This document shows, piece by piece, positions 8,369 through 21,512 of a stretch of DNA of 64,000 nt. The DNA is from Sulfitobacter undariae (GTDB lineage: Bacteria > Pseudomonadota > Alphaproteobacteria > Rhodobacterales > Rhodobacteraceae). The notes under the pieces were generated by a model. That model did not search any database and was not told the origin of the DNA. It worked only from the letters and a program-made list of their open reading frames with translations. Every line of letters begins with the position of its first letter. The first letter of the stretch is position 1. The stretch lies in assembly GCF_014196805.1 (NCBI RefSeq), contig NZ_JACIEI010000006.1, positions 114,691-178,690 on the forward strand, written 5' to 3'. A program made the position numbers and the translations under genes.

Positions 8369-8496
8369 GGGCAGCAATAAGGCACAAGTGAGGCACAGCA
8401 GAAAGTGCTGCCCTTTTTGGGTCGCCGCCGGCGGAAGATCCCTCCAGATCAGACTCTCATCTGATCCCCCTTCTCCCCGCAGCGGCGACCCCAAAA
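8369..8496 (+). other. nested inverted repeats in the trmFO leader region
   Basis: This is part of the 341-bp gap before trmFO. GGGCAGCA (8369-8376) pairs with TGCTGCCC (8406-8413), followed by five T, which looks like a terminator or attenuator. Overlapping its end, a 15-nt arm at 8414-8428 pairs with 8482-8496 with one mismatch (core GGGTCGCCGC / GCGGCGACCC). It encloses a GATCAGA/TCTGATC hairpin (8447-8466). No open frame explains it. It may be an RNA leader or a palindromic repeat element. Confidence 0.45.
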
Positions 8497-8593
8497 CGAG
8501 CCACCTCCCCGGACAAATATCCCAACTTCAAATTCGAACATAGCTGTCACGCACCCTGTTGCACCGCTGCGCGTGCTGACATATCTGCACATC

Positions 8594-9943
8594 ATGGATA
8601 ACACATTACACATCATCGGCGGCGGAATGGCCGGATCAGAGGCCGCATGGCAGGCCGCCCACCTTGGCATCAAAGTGGTCATCCACGAAATGCGCCCGCA
8701 GGTGGAAACCTTTGCCCACCAAACCGGATTGCTGGGCGAAATGGTTTGCTCCAATTCCTTCCGCTCGGATGATAGTGAGCAGAACGCTGTGGGGCTGCTG
8801 CATTGGGAAATGCGTCAAGCCAACGGGCTGATCATGCAAACTGCCGAAAAGCACCGCTTGCCTGCGGGCGGCGCGTTGGCGGTTGATCGTGACCCCTTTG
8901 CGCAATCGGTGACAGATGCCATAATGGCGCATCCCAATATTTCAGTCGAATACGGTGAAATTACAGCGCTGCCTGATACGGGCCATTGGATCATTGCAAC
9001 AGGTCCGTTGACATCAAGTAACTTGGGCGCCGCAATTGCAGCCGAAACAGGCGCGGAAGCATTGGCATTTTTTGATGCCATCGCTCCGATTGTCTACCAT
9101 GACAGCATCGACATGAGCAAAGCATGGATGCAATCGCGCTATGATAAAGGCGAGACCGAGGAAGAGCGGACTGCCTATCTCAACTGCCCAATGGACAAAG
9201 ATCAATATTACGCGTTCATTGATGCGCTTGCCGCAGCGGAAAAAACCGAGTTTCACGAGAATGAGACCGCGGGATATTTTGACGGATGCCTGCCCATCGA
9301 AGTGATGGCAGAACGTGGCCGCGAAACACTTCGCTTTGGCCCGATGAAGCCTGTGGGCCTGACAAATCCACATCAGCCTGACGTCAAAGCCTATGCCGTG
9401 GTTCAACTGCGCCGCGATAACAAACTGGGCACGCTTTATAACATCGTCGGTTTTCAGACCAAAATGAAATACGGTGCCCAAACCGAAGTATTCAAACGCA
9501 TTCCGGGATTGGAAAACGCCAGCTTTGCCCGATTGGGGGGCATCCACCGCAACACTTTCCTCAACTCCCCAACGCTTCTGGATGGTCAGATGCGGCTGAA
9601 ATCACGCCCTAACATCCGTTTTGCAGGACAGATTACCGGCGTTGAAGGTTATGTCGAAAGCGCAGCGATGGGATTGCTGGCAGGCCGCATGGCCGCTGCC
9701 GAGATTTTGGGCACACAGATCGACACACCTCCGCCCACCACCGCCACAGGCGCGCTGATCACCCATATTTCTGGCGGCGCTGAAGCCAAGACCTTTCAAC
9801 CGATGAACGTGAATTTCGGACTTTTCCCACCTGTTGAGGGCCTGAAAGGCGGCAGACGTGGTCGGAAAGATCGCTACAAAGCCTACACTGATCGCGCCAA
9901 ATTGGATTGGCAATCATGGCTAAGCACTGGACAAGAAGGTTAA
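8594..9943 (+). CDS. trmFO: methylenetetrahydrofolate--tRNA-(uracil-5-)-methyltransferase
   Basis: This encodes a 449-residue folate- and FAD-dependent enzyme that makes 5-methyluridine at tRNA position 54. The N-terminal dinucleotide-binding site [15 protein letters not shown] begins near residue 6, and the family segment [16 protein letters not shown] follows. The region [15 protein letters not shown] and the C-terminal GRMAAAEIL are also typical. I start at ATG 8594; a GTG at 8573 would add seven residues ahead of the FAD motif. The gene is preceded by an unusual set of inverted repeats and followed closely by a methyltransferase gene. Confidence 0.96.
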   Translation: MDNTLHIIGGGMAGSEAAWQAAHLGIKVVIHEMRPQVETFAHQTGLLGEMVCSNSFRSDDSEQNAVGLLHWEMRQANGLIMQTAEKHRLPAGGALAVDRDPFAQSVTDAIMAHPNISVEYGEITALPDTGHWIIATGPLTSSNLGAAIAAETGAEALAFFDAIAPIVYHDSIDMSKAWMQSRYDKGETEEERTAYLNCPMDKDQYYAFIDALAAAEKTEFHENETAGYFDGCLPIEVMAERGRETLRFGPMKPVGLTNPHQPDVKAYAVVQLRRDNKLGTLYNIVGFQTKMKYGAQTEVFKRIPGLENASFARLGGIHRNTFLNSPTLLDGQMRLKSRPNIRFAGQITGVEGYVESAAMGLLAGRMAAAEILGTQIDTPPPTTATGALITHISGGAEAKTFQPMNVNFGLFPPVEGLKGGRRGRKDRYKAYTDRAKLDWQSWLSTGQEG

Positions 9944-9961
9944 CGCCCTTAAAATAGAATT

Positions 9962-10567
9962 ATGATCAAAACATTTTTGGACAGAATCTATACGGCGGAT
10001 GACCCAGCAGATCTGCGCGCAATTTATCAAGAATGGGCCGCGTCTTATGACGCGGACATCACGGCAAGTGGCTATGCAACGCCGCGCCGCTGCGCCGAAG
10101 CATTAGCTCAGTTTGCTGATGATAAAACTGAGCCAGTGCTGGATTTCGGATGCGGCACAGGGCTGAGCGGCCAAGCATTGCGAGAAGTAGGCTTTGACAC
10201 GCTAGACGGCGCTGATGTCTCTCCTAACATGCTTGAAAAGGCACGGGAAAAAGACATCTATCGTGATCTGGCACTTGTCGAAGAAGACATATCTATCGAT
10301 ACGCCTTACAGGCTGATGAGCGCTGTTGGCGTGATCGGCACGGGTGCAGGGCACATGACCCTTTTGAACACCTTACTTCGTGGATTACCTTCTGGCGGTA
10401 AGCTTGTGTTTTCGCTTAATGATTTATCTCTGGCAGAACCTAAAAACATCGGCATGTTGAATGACTGGCTTGATTGTGGTGCTGCGCGGTTGCTCTTTGC
10501 TGAACACGGTACACACCTCCCCGCCAAAGGGATCAGCTCCACCGCATATGTAATTGAAAAAGCTTGA
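9962..10567 (+). CDS. class I SAM-dependent methyltransferase
   Basis: This encodes a 201-residue methyltransferase of the Methyltransferase_11/25 type. Motif I is clear at about residues 58-66 (VLDFGCGTGLSG), and the acidic residue ending strand beta-2 is in DGADVSPNML. The substrate is unknown. It sits 18 bp after trmFO, and its TGA overlaps the TTG start of gluQ by 4 bp. That placement between two tRNA modification genes hints at, but does not prove, an RNA-related role; small-molecule methylation is equally possible. Confidence 0.85.
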   Translation: MIKTFLDRIYTADDPADLRAIYQEWAASYDADITASGYATPRRCAEALAQFADDKTEPVLDFGCGTGLSGQALREVGFDTLDGADVSPNMLEKAREKDIYRDLALVEEDISIDTPYRLMSAVGVIGTGAGHMTLLNTLLRGLPSGGKLVFSLNDLSLAEPKNIGMLNDWLDCGAARLLFAEHGTHLPAKGISSTAYVIEKA

Positions 10568-11439
10568 GTTTTAAGACCAGATTCGCCCCATCTCCGACCG
10601 GGCCTTTGCATCTTGGCCATGCGTATTCTGCTCTGCTTGCCTATGATATGAGTTTGGCGGCACAGGGTGACTTTGTTCTGAGGATCGAAGACATAGACCA
10701 AACACGCGCCCGCCCTCAATGGGAGACGCAAATTTACGATGATTTGGCATGGCTGGGGATCAGATGGGCGCAGCCTGTGATGCGACAATCCGACAGGTTG
10801 GACACCTATGCAAAGGCGCTTGATACCCTTTGGGAGCAAGGGCTGCTGTACGAATGTCGCTGCACCCGCGCAGATATCGCCGCTGCGACTTCCGCCCCCC
10901 AAGAAGGTGCGCCGTTGCTGGGGCCAGACGGGGTAATTTATCCGGGGACATGCCGTGGCAAACACCAGCAGACGACTAAACGCCCAGTCGATGCTGTCTT
11001 GCGCCTGAATATGGCGCAGGCATTGCACCAAACCAGTCAAAACACGTCACAGCCAAACCCTCTTAGCTTTCATGAGGCCCTTCACCCCGATCACCGGGGC
11101 GTGGTGAAGGCCAATGGCCCACACATGCTGCGCAATGTCGGTGACATCGTTCTGGCGCGGCGCGATATGGGCACATCTTACCATCTATCTGTTGTGCTGG
11201 ATGACGCAACCCAAGGGATCACGGATGTGGTGCGCGGTGCTGATCTGTTTGACGCGACGATAATCCACGTCATTTTGCAAAAAATTCTGGGATTGCCGAC
11301 ACCGACATACCATCACCACCGATTGATCCGCGATGAGAACGGCAAACGATTGGCGAAACGAGACGATGCACGGGCAATTTCCCTCTTCCGAAAAGAAGGC
11401 ATAATGCCTACAGAAATACGTTCCATCACAATGGACTAA
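10564..11439 (+). CDS. gluQ: glutamyl-Q tRNA(Asp) synthetase
   Basis: This encodes a 291-residue truncated glutamyl-tRNA synthetase that attaches glutamate to queuosine 34 of tRNA-Asp. It has the TRFAPSPTGPLHLGHA signature with an HLGH version of the HIGH motif, and a GKRLAKRDDA segment in place of KMSKS. Zinc-ligand candidates are C98 and C100 (ECRC) and the Cys in YPGTCRGK. It lacks the anticodon-binding C-terminal half of GluRS, as expected. The start is a TTG at 10564 in a 4-bp overlap with the methyltransferase stop; no ATG gives the conserved N-terminus. Confidence 0.95.
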   Translation: MSFKTRFAPSPTGPLHLGHAYSALLAYDMSLAAQGDFVLRIEDIDQTRARPQWETQIYDDLAWLGIRWAQPVMRQSDRLDTYAKALDTLWEQGLLYECRCTRADIAAATSAPQEGAPLLGPDGVIYPGTCRGKHQQTTKRPVDAVLRLNMAQALHQTSQNTSQPNPLSFHEALHPDHRGVVKANGPHMLRNVGDIVLARRDMGTSYHLSVVLDDATQGITDVVRGADLFDATIIHVILQKILGLPTPTYHHHRLIRDENGKRLAKRDDARAISLFRKEGIMPTEIRSITMD

Positions 11440-11448
11440 GTGGCAAAC

Positions 11449-11805
11449 TTAATCCACGGATGTAAGATCAACCTCACCTTCAAGCGACACTTCGGTATAA
11501 AAACAGCTCCGCCGCCCTGTGTGGCATGCTGCGCCGACTTGGTTCACCTGCATCAACAGGCAATCACGATCACAATCGACTCTCATGTCGATCAATGTCT
11601 GAACATGCCCCGATGTGGCGCCCTTTGCCCAGAACTCTTGCCGTGACCTGCTCCAATACGTCACCTGACCGCTTTCCAGCGTCTTCATCACACTTTGGGC
11701 GTTCATCCAAGCCATCATCAGGATTTCGCCTGTCTCATGGTCTTGGGCAATGGCAGGGATCAACCCCGCATCGTTATAGATCAATGTTGCGGGGTCAAAT
11801 GCCAT
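11449..11805 (-). CDS. hisI: phosphoribosyl-AMP cyclohydrolase
   Basis: This encodes a 118-residue enzyme that opens the purine ring of phosphoribosyl-AMP in the third step of histidine biosynthesis. The segments ILMMAWMNAQSV, TYWSRSRQEFWAKG and the metal site DCDRDCLLMQVNQ followed by ACHTGRRSCF are diagnostic. It is a stand-alone cyclohydrolase, without the HisE domain found fused in enterobacteria. It converges on gluQ with a 9-bp gap and is divergent from the NifU-like gene. No other his gene is in the window. Confidence 0.97.
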   Translation of the reverse strand: MAFDPATLIYNDAGLIPAIAQDHETGEILMMAWMNAQSVMKTLESGQVTYWSRSRQEFWAKGATSGHVQTLIDMRVDCDRDCLLMQVNQVGAACHTGRRSCFYTEVSLEGEVDLTSVD

Positions 11806-11880
11806 GGTGTTGCGCCTTGTTCAAAAGTTTTTGCATCTGCGGGTTAACGGCTTATGTAGGGGATAAGCAAAGGAAATACC

Positions 11881-12327
11881 ATGTCCAACGATAGTGATCT
11901 GATCAAGCTTTACTCTGGCCGCATACTCGCGCTGGCTGCGGATATTCCGCATCTGGGCCGTCTCGACGCGCCTGACGCCACGGTTACCCGTCGCTCGCCT
12001 TTGTGCGGGTCAACTGTAACGGTTGATGTTCAAGTGAAGGAAGGTCACCTCACTGCTTTGGGCCAAGACGTAAAAGCCTGCGCCTTGGGGCAAGCGGCTG
12101 CAGCGATCACCGGCGCCGCCTCGGAGGGTGCCAGCCTTGCGGCGGTGCAACTGGGGCGCGATCAGTTGAAGGCCATGCTGAAGGGTCAAGGCGGTGTGCC
12201 TGATGCCCCTTTTGACGGCTTTGAAGTACTGACCCCTGCCGTCGAATACAAAAACCGCCATGCCTCGATCCTGCTGAGCATTGAAGCCTTGGCCGAAGCG
12301 ATGGAAAGCGCACAAGACGTCACATAA
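11881..12327 (+). CDS. NifU/IscU-like iron-sulfur cluster scaffold
   Basis: This encodes a 148-residue protein related to the NifU N-terminal (IscU-type) domain. Residues in SPLCGSTVTVDV and VKACALGQAAAA supply two of the usual cluster-ligand cysteines; I do not see the third in its normal place. It may therefore be a divergent scaffold or carrier. The context (divergent from hisI, convergent with the recG side) gives no pathway link. The start MSNDSDLIKLYS is well placed. Confidence 0.8.
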   Translation: MSNDSDLIKLYSGRILALAADIPHLGRLDAPDATVTRRSPLCGSTVTVDVQVKEGHLTALGQDVKACALGQAAAAITGAASEGASLAAVQLGRDQLKAMLKGQGGVPDAPFDGFEVLTPAVEYKNRHASILLSIEALAEAMESAQDVT

Positions 12328-12342
12328 ACCAGACGCCCGTCA

Positions 12343-12380
12343 CAAAAAAAACGCCGCACATCCGGGACAGGATGGCGGCG
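12343..12380 (-). terminator. Rho-independent terminator on the minus strand
   Basis: GCGGCG and CGCCGC arms (12352-12357 with 12375-12380) are extended by CATCC/GGATG with one bulged base. On the minus strand the stem runs into eight T residues. It ends transcripts coming from recG, the 42-residue gene or a candidate small RNA. Confidence 0.8.
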
Positions 12381-12520
12381 CAGGAAAAGCGTTTCCCATG
12401 GGGACCCAGAGGTACGGTTTAGGGAAGGCAATTCCCTTAAATGTCACGAACAGGCAGGAAGTGACATGTATAGCGCATCAATTTGGGACAAATGCGCCGG
12501 TAAACCGACCCTAGCATGAG
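12344..12520 (-). ncRNA. candidate structured RNA or long 3' UTR
   Basis: Between the 42-residue gene and the terminator at 12343-12380, three hairpins occur in a row: AGGGAA/TTCCCT near 12420, TGTCAC/GTGACA near 12441-12465, and GCGCA/TGCGC with an inner TTTG/CAAA near 12474-12500. No open frame explains the stretch. On the minus strand it ends in a strong terminator with an eight-T tail, as small RNAs do. I found no convincing promoter of its own, so it may be a structured 3' UTR. Confidence 0.3.
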
Positions 12521-12535
12521 AGCGCAGGCAGAAAA

Positions 12536-12664
12536 TCAAACAAGAGCGGGAAGATGCAAACCAACAACCAGCATAACAATCAATGCGGCAGCACCTGCTG
12601 CATCCTGCACAAGAGTGTCTTGTGAACGTTGTGCAATGGCTTTGACTGTTTGGTAGAAGGTCAT
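12536..12664 (-). CDS. 42-residue membrane protein downstream of recG
   Basis: This is a short frame encoding 42 residues with one transmembrane helix (AAALIVMLVVGLHLPALV) after a polar N-terminus beginning MTFYQTVKAIAQRSQ. GGAGAG stands just upstream of the ATG at 12664, which supports translation. The function is unknown. It follows recG on the same strand after a 97-bp gap full of GTTC repeats, including one match to the alphaproteobacterial LexA box, so DNA damage may induce it. Small hydrophobic proteins under SOS control in other bacteria include toxins and division inhibitors, but I see no direct homology. Confidence 0.6.
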   Translation of the reverse strand: MTFYQTVKAIAQRSQDTLVQDAAGAAALIVMLVVGLHLPALV

Positions 12665-12692
12665 GTCTCTCTCCGTTCTTTGTTGCACCTTT

Positions 12693-12754
12693 GTTCTCAT
12701 ATTCTAAAGATTCTGTAAAGAACTTTATGAGAACATTTGTGAACTTTTTAGAAC
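12693..12754 (-). promoter_or_regulatory. GTTC repeat array with a LexA-box match
   Basis: On the minus strand, GTTC occurs four times with starts 10, 10 and 11 bp apart (plus-strand GAAC at 12720, 12731, 12741 and 12751). The 12720-12734 pair is an exact GTTC-N7-GTTC, the known LexA site of Rhodobacter and relatives. A 9-bp inverted repeat GTTCTCATA/TATGAGAAC (12693-12701 and 12726-12734) overlaps the array. It lies just upstream of the 42-residue gene. Confidence 0.55.
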
Positions 12755-12761
12755 ATCCATA

Positions 12762-17045
<4,284 letters not shown>

Positions 17046-17075
17046 CTAGGGTGTTTGCACCCCTACTCCCAGCTT

Positions 17076-17783
17076 TTAGGCGCTGGCCGCGATTGGCATC
17101 TCTACCGGAGCGGGATCACGCAACACATAACCGCGTCCCCAGACAGTCTCGATGTAGTTCGAGCCTCCGGTGGCAGTGCTTAGCTTTTTGCGCAGCTTGC
17201 AGATAAATACGTCAATAATTTTCAATTCTGGCTCATCCATCCCGCCATAGAGGTGGTTCAAAAACATCTCTTTGGTCAGTGTCGTACCCTTGCGCAGGCT
17301 CAACAGCTCCAGCATCTGGTATTCCTTGCCCGTCAGATGGACTGGATTGCTTTCAACACTTACCGTTTTTGCATCCAGATTGACCGATACAAGTCCAGTA
17401 TCAATGACCGATTGCGAATGCCCTTTGGAGCGGCGGATGATCGCATGAATGCGTGCTACTAATTCTTCCCGATGGAAAGGTTTGGTCAAATAGTCATCAG
17501 CGCCAAACCCAAAACCACGAATTTTACTTTCCGTGTCATCCGCCCCTGAAAGGATCAAGATCGGTGTTTCAATTCTGCTGACACGCAACTGGCGCAACAC
17601 CTCGTGGCCGTTCATATCTGGCAAATCCAGATCAAGCAGAATGATATCATAATCGTATAACTTGGCCAGATCGATCCCTTCCTCACCCAGATCCGTCGCA
17701 TAGACGTTAAGGTTGGCATGGGTCAGCATCAATTCGATGCTTTTGGAAGTAGTTGGGTCGTCTTCAACGAGCAGCACGCGCAT
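17076..17783 (-). CDS. ctrA: cell cycle response regulator CtrA
   Basis: This encodes the 235-residue OmpR-type response regulator that controls motility, gene transfer agents and, in some lineages, the cell cycle. The receiver domain shows the acidic pair E7-D8-D9, the phosphoacceptor D51 ([12 protein letters not shown]) and K101 (YLTKPF). The C-terminal winged helix ends with [16 protein letters not shown]. It lies 102 bp from sciP, its known inhibitor, on the same strand. The upstream gap has two TTAA half-sites 20 bp apart (17824 and 17844), not the standard TTAA-N7-TTAA spacing, so autoregulation is not proved by sequence. Confidence 0.97.
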   Translation of the reverse strand: MRVLLVEDDPTTSKSIELMLTHANLNVYATDLGEEGIDLAKLYDYDIILLDLDLPDMNGHEVLRQLRVSRIETPILILSGADDTESKIRGFGFGADDYLTKPFHREELVARIHAIIRRSKGHSQSVIDTGLVSVNLDAKTVSVESNPVHLTGKEYQMLELLSLRKGTTLTKEMFLNHLYGGMDEPELKIIDVFICKLRKKLSTATGGSNYIETVWGRGYVLRDPAPVEMPIAASA

Positions 17784-17885
17784 TTTTTGTTCCTCCTCCG
17801 CAGAGTTTCAATAATTTCCTGCATTAACCGTGAACAAAAAAAGTTAACCACTCGTGAAGATTGTATCGGTCAATGATACCCCAAC

Positions 17886-18164
17886 CTATGGTAGCCTATA
17901 TTTTTGCAACATTGTAGCCTTCAATGCCCCTTCTCCATGGCTGGACACCGCACGTACCCATTCAATGAATTCATCTTCACTTAGACCGTAACGCGCCAGG
18001 GCTTCATCTTTGCTTAACAAGCCGTAAAGAACCCCCCGCACCACCGCCGCCTTGCGTGACGCCACCCACCTGCGCGTCGTGGCAGCAGGCAAATCTGCAA
18101 GGGTCATAATTGTTCCATCGGCCGTGTTTACCGAACGCGGGCCATCGACTTTCTTTAGATACAT
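17886..18164 (-). CDS. sciP: CtrA inhibitor SciP (DUF1153)
   Basis: This encodes a 92-residue helix-turn-helix protein of the DUF1153 family. The family segments are visible as KVDGPRSVNTADGTIMTLAD at the start and RWVASRKAAVV, SKDEALARYGLSEDEFIEW further on. In Caulobacter, SciP binds CtrA and DNA and stops CtrA from recruiting RNA polymerase. Here it lies directly upstream of ctrA on the same strand, so the antagonist and its target are probably co-regulated. It is divergent from mnmA across 131 bp. Confidence 0.93.
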   Translation of the reverse strand: MYLKKVDGPRSVNTADGTIMTLADLPAATTRRWVASRKAAVVRGVLYGLLSKDEALARYGLSEDEFIEWVRAVSSHGEGALKATMLQKYRLP

Positions 18165-18295
18165 TACTCACCACCGTAATCGTTTCACCGTTACAAATGC
18201 AGTCAGCCCCTTAAAGACAAGTAAAGCCCCCCCTTGTGAGTAGTTCACATTTTCCTATATTCCATTAGAGTACTTCCCCGAAAGAGTAAGCCCCC

Positions 18296-19438
18296 ATGCC
18301 CCTAGATCAACTCCCGCCACTCAACTCACTCGGCTTTGCAAAAGCGCCTGCCGATACCCGCGTGGTCGTCGCAATGTCAGGCGGGGTCGACAGCTCGGTT
18401 GTGGCCGCGATGCTGGCCGAAGAAGGATATGATGTGGTTGGCGTGACGCTCCAGCTCTACGATCACGGTGCTGCGCTGGCTAAAAAAGGCGCGTGCTGCG
18501 CGGGGATTGATATCCACGATGCGCGCCGTGTGGCCGAAGATATGGGCTTTCCTCACTACGTTCTTGATTACGAAAATGTGTTTAAAGACGCGGTGATAGA
18601 CGAATTTGCTGACAGTTATCTGGGCGGTGCAACCCCCGTGCCGTGCATCCGTTGTAATGAGCGGGTCAAGTTCAAAGATCTGTTGGAAACCGCCAAAGAC
18701 CTAGAAGCCGATTGCATGGCCACCGGTCACTACATCCAGCGCATGATGGGCGAAAATGGCGCCGAACTACATGCCGCCGCTGATGCCAACCGCGATCAAA
18801 GTTACTTCTTGTTCTCCACCACGCCCGACCAATTGGATTATCTGCGCTTTCCCTTGGGCCATCTGCCTTCTAAAGACGCGACACGAGCGCTGGCAGAAAA
18901 ATACGGCCTGCGGGTGGCGAACAAACCTGACAGCATGGATATTTGCTTTGTCCCAGATGGCGATTATGCCTCTGTTATTCGCAAGTTACGGCCCGAAGCT
19001 GCAGCACCGGGTGACATTGTAGATACCGATGGAAACGTGTTGGCAAAACATGATGGCGTGATCAATTACACGATTGGTCAGCGCCGTGGTCTGGGAATTG
19101 GTGGCTTGGTTGATCCCTTGTATGTGGTGCGTCTGGATGCGGATCGCCGCGAGGTTGTGGTGGGCCCGAAGCACATGCTAGCCACCCGCACCGTGCCGAT
19201 CAAAGAGGTGAATTGGCTGGGGGATGAACCGCTGATGTCACGCAAGGAATGGCATGTCGCAGTGCGCGTTCGCTCTACTCGCCCCCCCACAGACGCCATT
19301 TTGCGCCCTATCTCTGATACCACTGCCGAAGTCGAATTGGTCAACGCCGAAGAAGGGATCAGCCCCGGACAGGCCTGTGTCTTCTATGACCCCGATAGCA
19401 GCCGCATCTTTGGTGGCGGCTGGATTCATCGCGGTTAA
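18296..19438 (+). CDS. mnmA: tRNA 2-thiouridine(34) synthase
   Basis: This encodes a 380-residue enzyme that thiolates U34 in the tRNAs for Lys, Glu and Gln. The ATP pyrophosphatase P-loop is [16 protein letters not shown] at about residues 24-39. The catalytic cysteines are the first Cys in the PVPCIRCN segment and the Cys in [11 protein letters not shown]. Length and domain order match the family. A TTGATCGGA inverted repeat follows the gene. It stands alone, divergent from sciP. Confidence 0.97.
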   Translation: MPLDQLPPLNSLGFAKAPADTRVVVAMSGGVDSSVVAAMLAEEGYDVVGVTLQLYDHGAALAKKGACCAGIDIHDARRVAEDMGFPHYVLDYENVFKDAVIDEFADSYLGGATPVPCIRCNERVKFKDLLETAKDLEADCMATGHYIQRMMGENGAELHAAADANRDQSYFLFSTTPDQLDYLRFPLGHLPSKDATRALAEKYGLRVANKPDSMDICFVPDGDYASVIRKLRPEAAAPGDIVDTDGNVLAKHDGVINYTIGQRRGLGIGGLVDPLYVVRLDADRREVVVGPKHMLATRTVPIKEVNWLGDEPLMSRKEWHVAVRVRSTRPPTDAILRPISDTTAEVELVNAEEGISPGQACVFYDPDSSRIFGGGWIHRG

Positions 19439-19450
19439 AACAGGCAAATA

Positions 19451-19480
19451 TTGATCGGATGACCTCTGTTGTCCGATCAA
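19451..19480 (+). terminator. hairpin after mnmA
   Basis: TTGATCGGA (19451-19459) and TCCGATCAA (19472-19480) form a perfect 9-bp stem with a 12-nt loop. The following TTCAATTT is a weak T-run, so termination is likely but not certain. Confidence 0.6.
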
Positions 19481-19569
19481 TTCAATTTAAATACCACTCA
19501 TTTTACGGTTCCGCAGTGCCGAACGGCTGGCAGTCGGTCGTAAGATTTCCCGAAATCTCAGATGAGCGC

Positions 19570-20730
19570 TTAGCCGATTCCATCCAAAACGGCCTGCGCG
19601 GCCCGTAATCCGGGGGCTGTGCCACCCTGCCCCAAGCGCTGCATCGTCAGGGCCAGCGCTGCATGTTGCCCATCAGGAGCAGCCATAACGTCACTGATCG
19701 ACTGTGCAATCTTGTCTGGGCGACAGTCTTTGCCAATACATTCTGGCACGACACGTGTATCCGAAACCAAATTTACCAAGGTAACAGTGTCTACCAGCAA
19801 CATACGCCCGATGATAAAGCGACTCAGCGGGCTCATGTCATAAGCGATCACCATTGGCGTATCCGCCGCAGCCAGCTCTAATGACACTGTGCCTGATGCC
19901 GCAAGTGCCACATCCGCCGCTGCAAACGCAGCACGTTTTTCATCCATCGCGATATTATAGTCACCCGTGCGCGGGTCCAGCACGGTTGTCTCCGGCCAAT
20001 CCGCCGTCAGGGCCAGAACCGCGTCGGCCACAGGTGCGGCGGCAGGCACGATTATTTTCAATGTCGGATGCTGCGCCTTAATCTTGGCGACAGCAGCGGA
20101 AAAGGCCTCTCCCAGCCGCGCCACTTCAGAGCGACGCGAGCCAGGCAAGACCAGAAGCATCGGCGCATCCCCGATGGCATGGGTGGCCCGAAAGGCAGCG
20201 ACATCCGCAGATGTTGCAACAGGCTCGGCCACAACAGGGTGACCCACGAAATCACAGCGCATGCCAGCAGCTTGCATATATGGCGGCTCAAAAGGCAGCA
20301 ATGCCAAGACCTGATCGATATGACGTGCCATTTTTGCAGCACGTCCAGCACGCCATGCCCAAACCGTGGGCGCAACGTAATGAACCGTGCGGATTGTACT
20401 GCGGGCTTTGACCAATTTGGCCACGCGCAAGGAAAAGTCCGGGCTGTCGATAGTGATCAAAACATCGGGCTGCATAGACAGCACCGCATCCGCAGTCTGT
20501 GTAATACGGCGTTTCAGGTGGCGGTACTTCGGTAAAATCTCAGCCAAGCCCATCACGCTCAACTCGCTCATGTCAAAGCGGCTGACCAGCCCTTCGGCTT
20601 GCATCAACGGGCCGCCAACGCCTTCGAACACAACGTCAGGTCGCAAAACCTTGAGCCCTGCCATCAACGCCCCGCCCAGTTTATCTCCGGAGGGTTCACC
20701 AGCCAGAATAAACACACGCAAAGCGGTCAC
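19570..20730 (-). CDS. lpxB: lipid-A-disaccharide synthase
   Basis: This encodes a 386-residue GT19 glycosyltransferase that joins lipid X to UDP-diacylglucosamine at the inner membrane. The N-terminal FILAGEPSGDKLGGALMAGL, the HYVAPTVWAWRAGRAAKM stretch and the LPGSRRSEVARLGEAF nucleotide-binding region are diagnostic. Its start overlaps the lpxI stop by 4 bp. It is the last gene of the envelope block on this strand. The usual glycosyltransferase-B length is kept. Confidence 0.97.
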   Translation of the reverse strand: MTALRVFILAGEPSGDKLGGALMAGLKVLRPDVVFEGVGGPLMQAEGLVSRFDMSELSVMGLAEILPKYRHLKRRITQTADAVLSMQPDVLITIDSPDFSLRVAKLVKARSTIRTVHYVAPTVWAWRAGRAAKMARHIDQVLALLPFEPPYMQAAGMRCDFVGHPVVAEPVATSADVAAFRATHAIGDAPMLLVLPGSRRSEVARLGEAFSAAVAKIKAQHPTLKIIVPAAAPVADAVLALTADWPETTVLDPRTGDYNIAMDEKRAAFAAADVALAASGTVSLELAAADTPMVIAYDMSPLSRFIIGRMLLVDTVTLVNLVSDTRVVPECIGKDCRPDKIAQSISDVMAAPDGQHAALALTMQRLGQGGTAPGLRAAQAVLDGIG

Positions 20731-21512
20731 GCGCCCGTCCGCGCCCAGAAGACAAGCCCAAGCGCATCAGCACGTTCCGCGCATTTTTCAGGGTGCAGCA
20801 CCAGAACATCGCCTGCATCTACCACGACGCCGCGCAAACCCGCTGCATGTGCAGCCACCATGGTTTCGGGACCAACGGTCGGCAGATCAACCTTGCGGGT
20901 TTGCTTGGCCTTAGGGCCTTTGAATAAAATACCGTCTTTGACCTTACGCAGATCACCTAGCATCGCATCCGTACCGCGCACGTCCTCCATGGCGACCACA
21001 CGACCCGCTGCCACAACACAGGCCTGACCGATGTCTTTTGGTGACATCTCAAGGATGTGATTTGCAGCGACTTCAGCATCCTTGCGCATCTGCGCATCTG
21101 GCCATTCGGAACCATAGACACCGCCCTGCGCCAACAAATTTGGCGCGATTTCATGGGCGGCCAAGACTTCAAAACCCGTTTTTTCAAACAGTTCAACGAT
21201 CACACGCAACGCGCCATCGTCACCCGACTGTAATGCTTCCATAAACAGGGGCACCAAGGGGGCAGTTTCGGCGTCTAGTTTGGAGGGGTCCAACGCAGGA
21301 CGCTCTAACGCGCCAACAAAGCACACCTGTGTGATGCCGCGATTGCCAAGTTCAAGCAGAAGCGAACCAAGCGTTTCCAAACGGAAGGTCAGATCAGGTA
21401 TGATCCCCTCAACTGACAGCCCCTCATACCCACAGATCAAAGGCGGCGTATCCACCGCCCCCGCAACCAGTGCTGGCAGATCGCCACACCCTACTATCAG
21501 CGCCAAAGTCAT
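20727..21512 (-). CDS. lpxI: UDP-2,3-diacylglucosamine pyrophosphatase LpxI
   Basis: This encodes a 261-residue protein of the LpxI (former DUF1009) family, which hydrolyses UDP-2,3-diacylglucosamine to lipid X. Alphaproteobacteria use it in place of LpxH. The N-terminal LALIVGCGDLPALVA and the C-terminal LPTVGPETMVAAHAAGLRG are family segments. It lies between lpxA and lpxB with 4-bp overlaps on both sides, so the three lipid A steps are translationally coupled. Confidence 0.93.
   Translation of the reverse strand: MTLALIVGCGDLPALVAGAVDTPPLICGYEGLSVEGIIPDLTFRLETLGSLLLELGNRGITQVCFVGALERPALDPSKLDAETAPLVPLFMEALQSGDDGALRVIVELFEKTGFEVLAAHEIAPNLLAQGGVYGSEWPDAQMRKDAEVAANHILEMSPKDIGQACVVAAGRVVAMEDVRGTDAMLGDLRKVKDGILFKGPKAKQTRKVDLPTVGPETMVAAHAAGLRGVVVDAGDVLVLHPEKCAERADALGLVFWARTGA

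Noticed and set aside
17824..17847. TTAA pair upstream of ctrA as a CtrA box
   Set aside because: The half-sites are 20 bp apart, whereas the consensus is TTAA-N7-TTAA. A pair near 63590 (TTAA-N5-TTAA) fails for the same reason.
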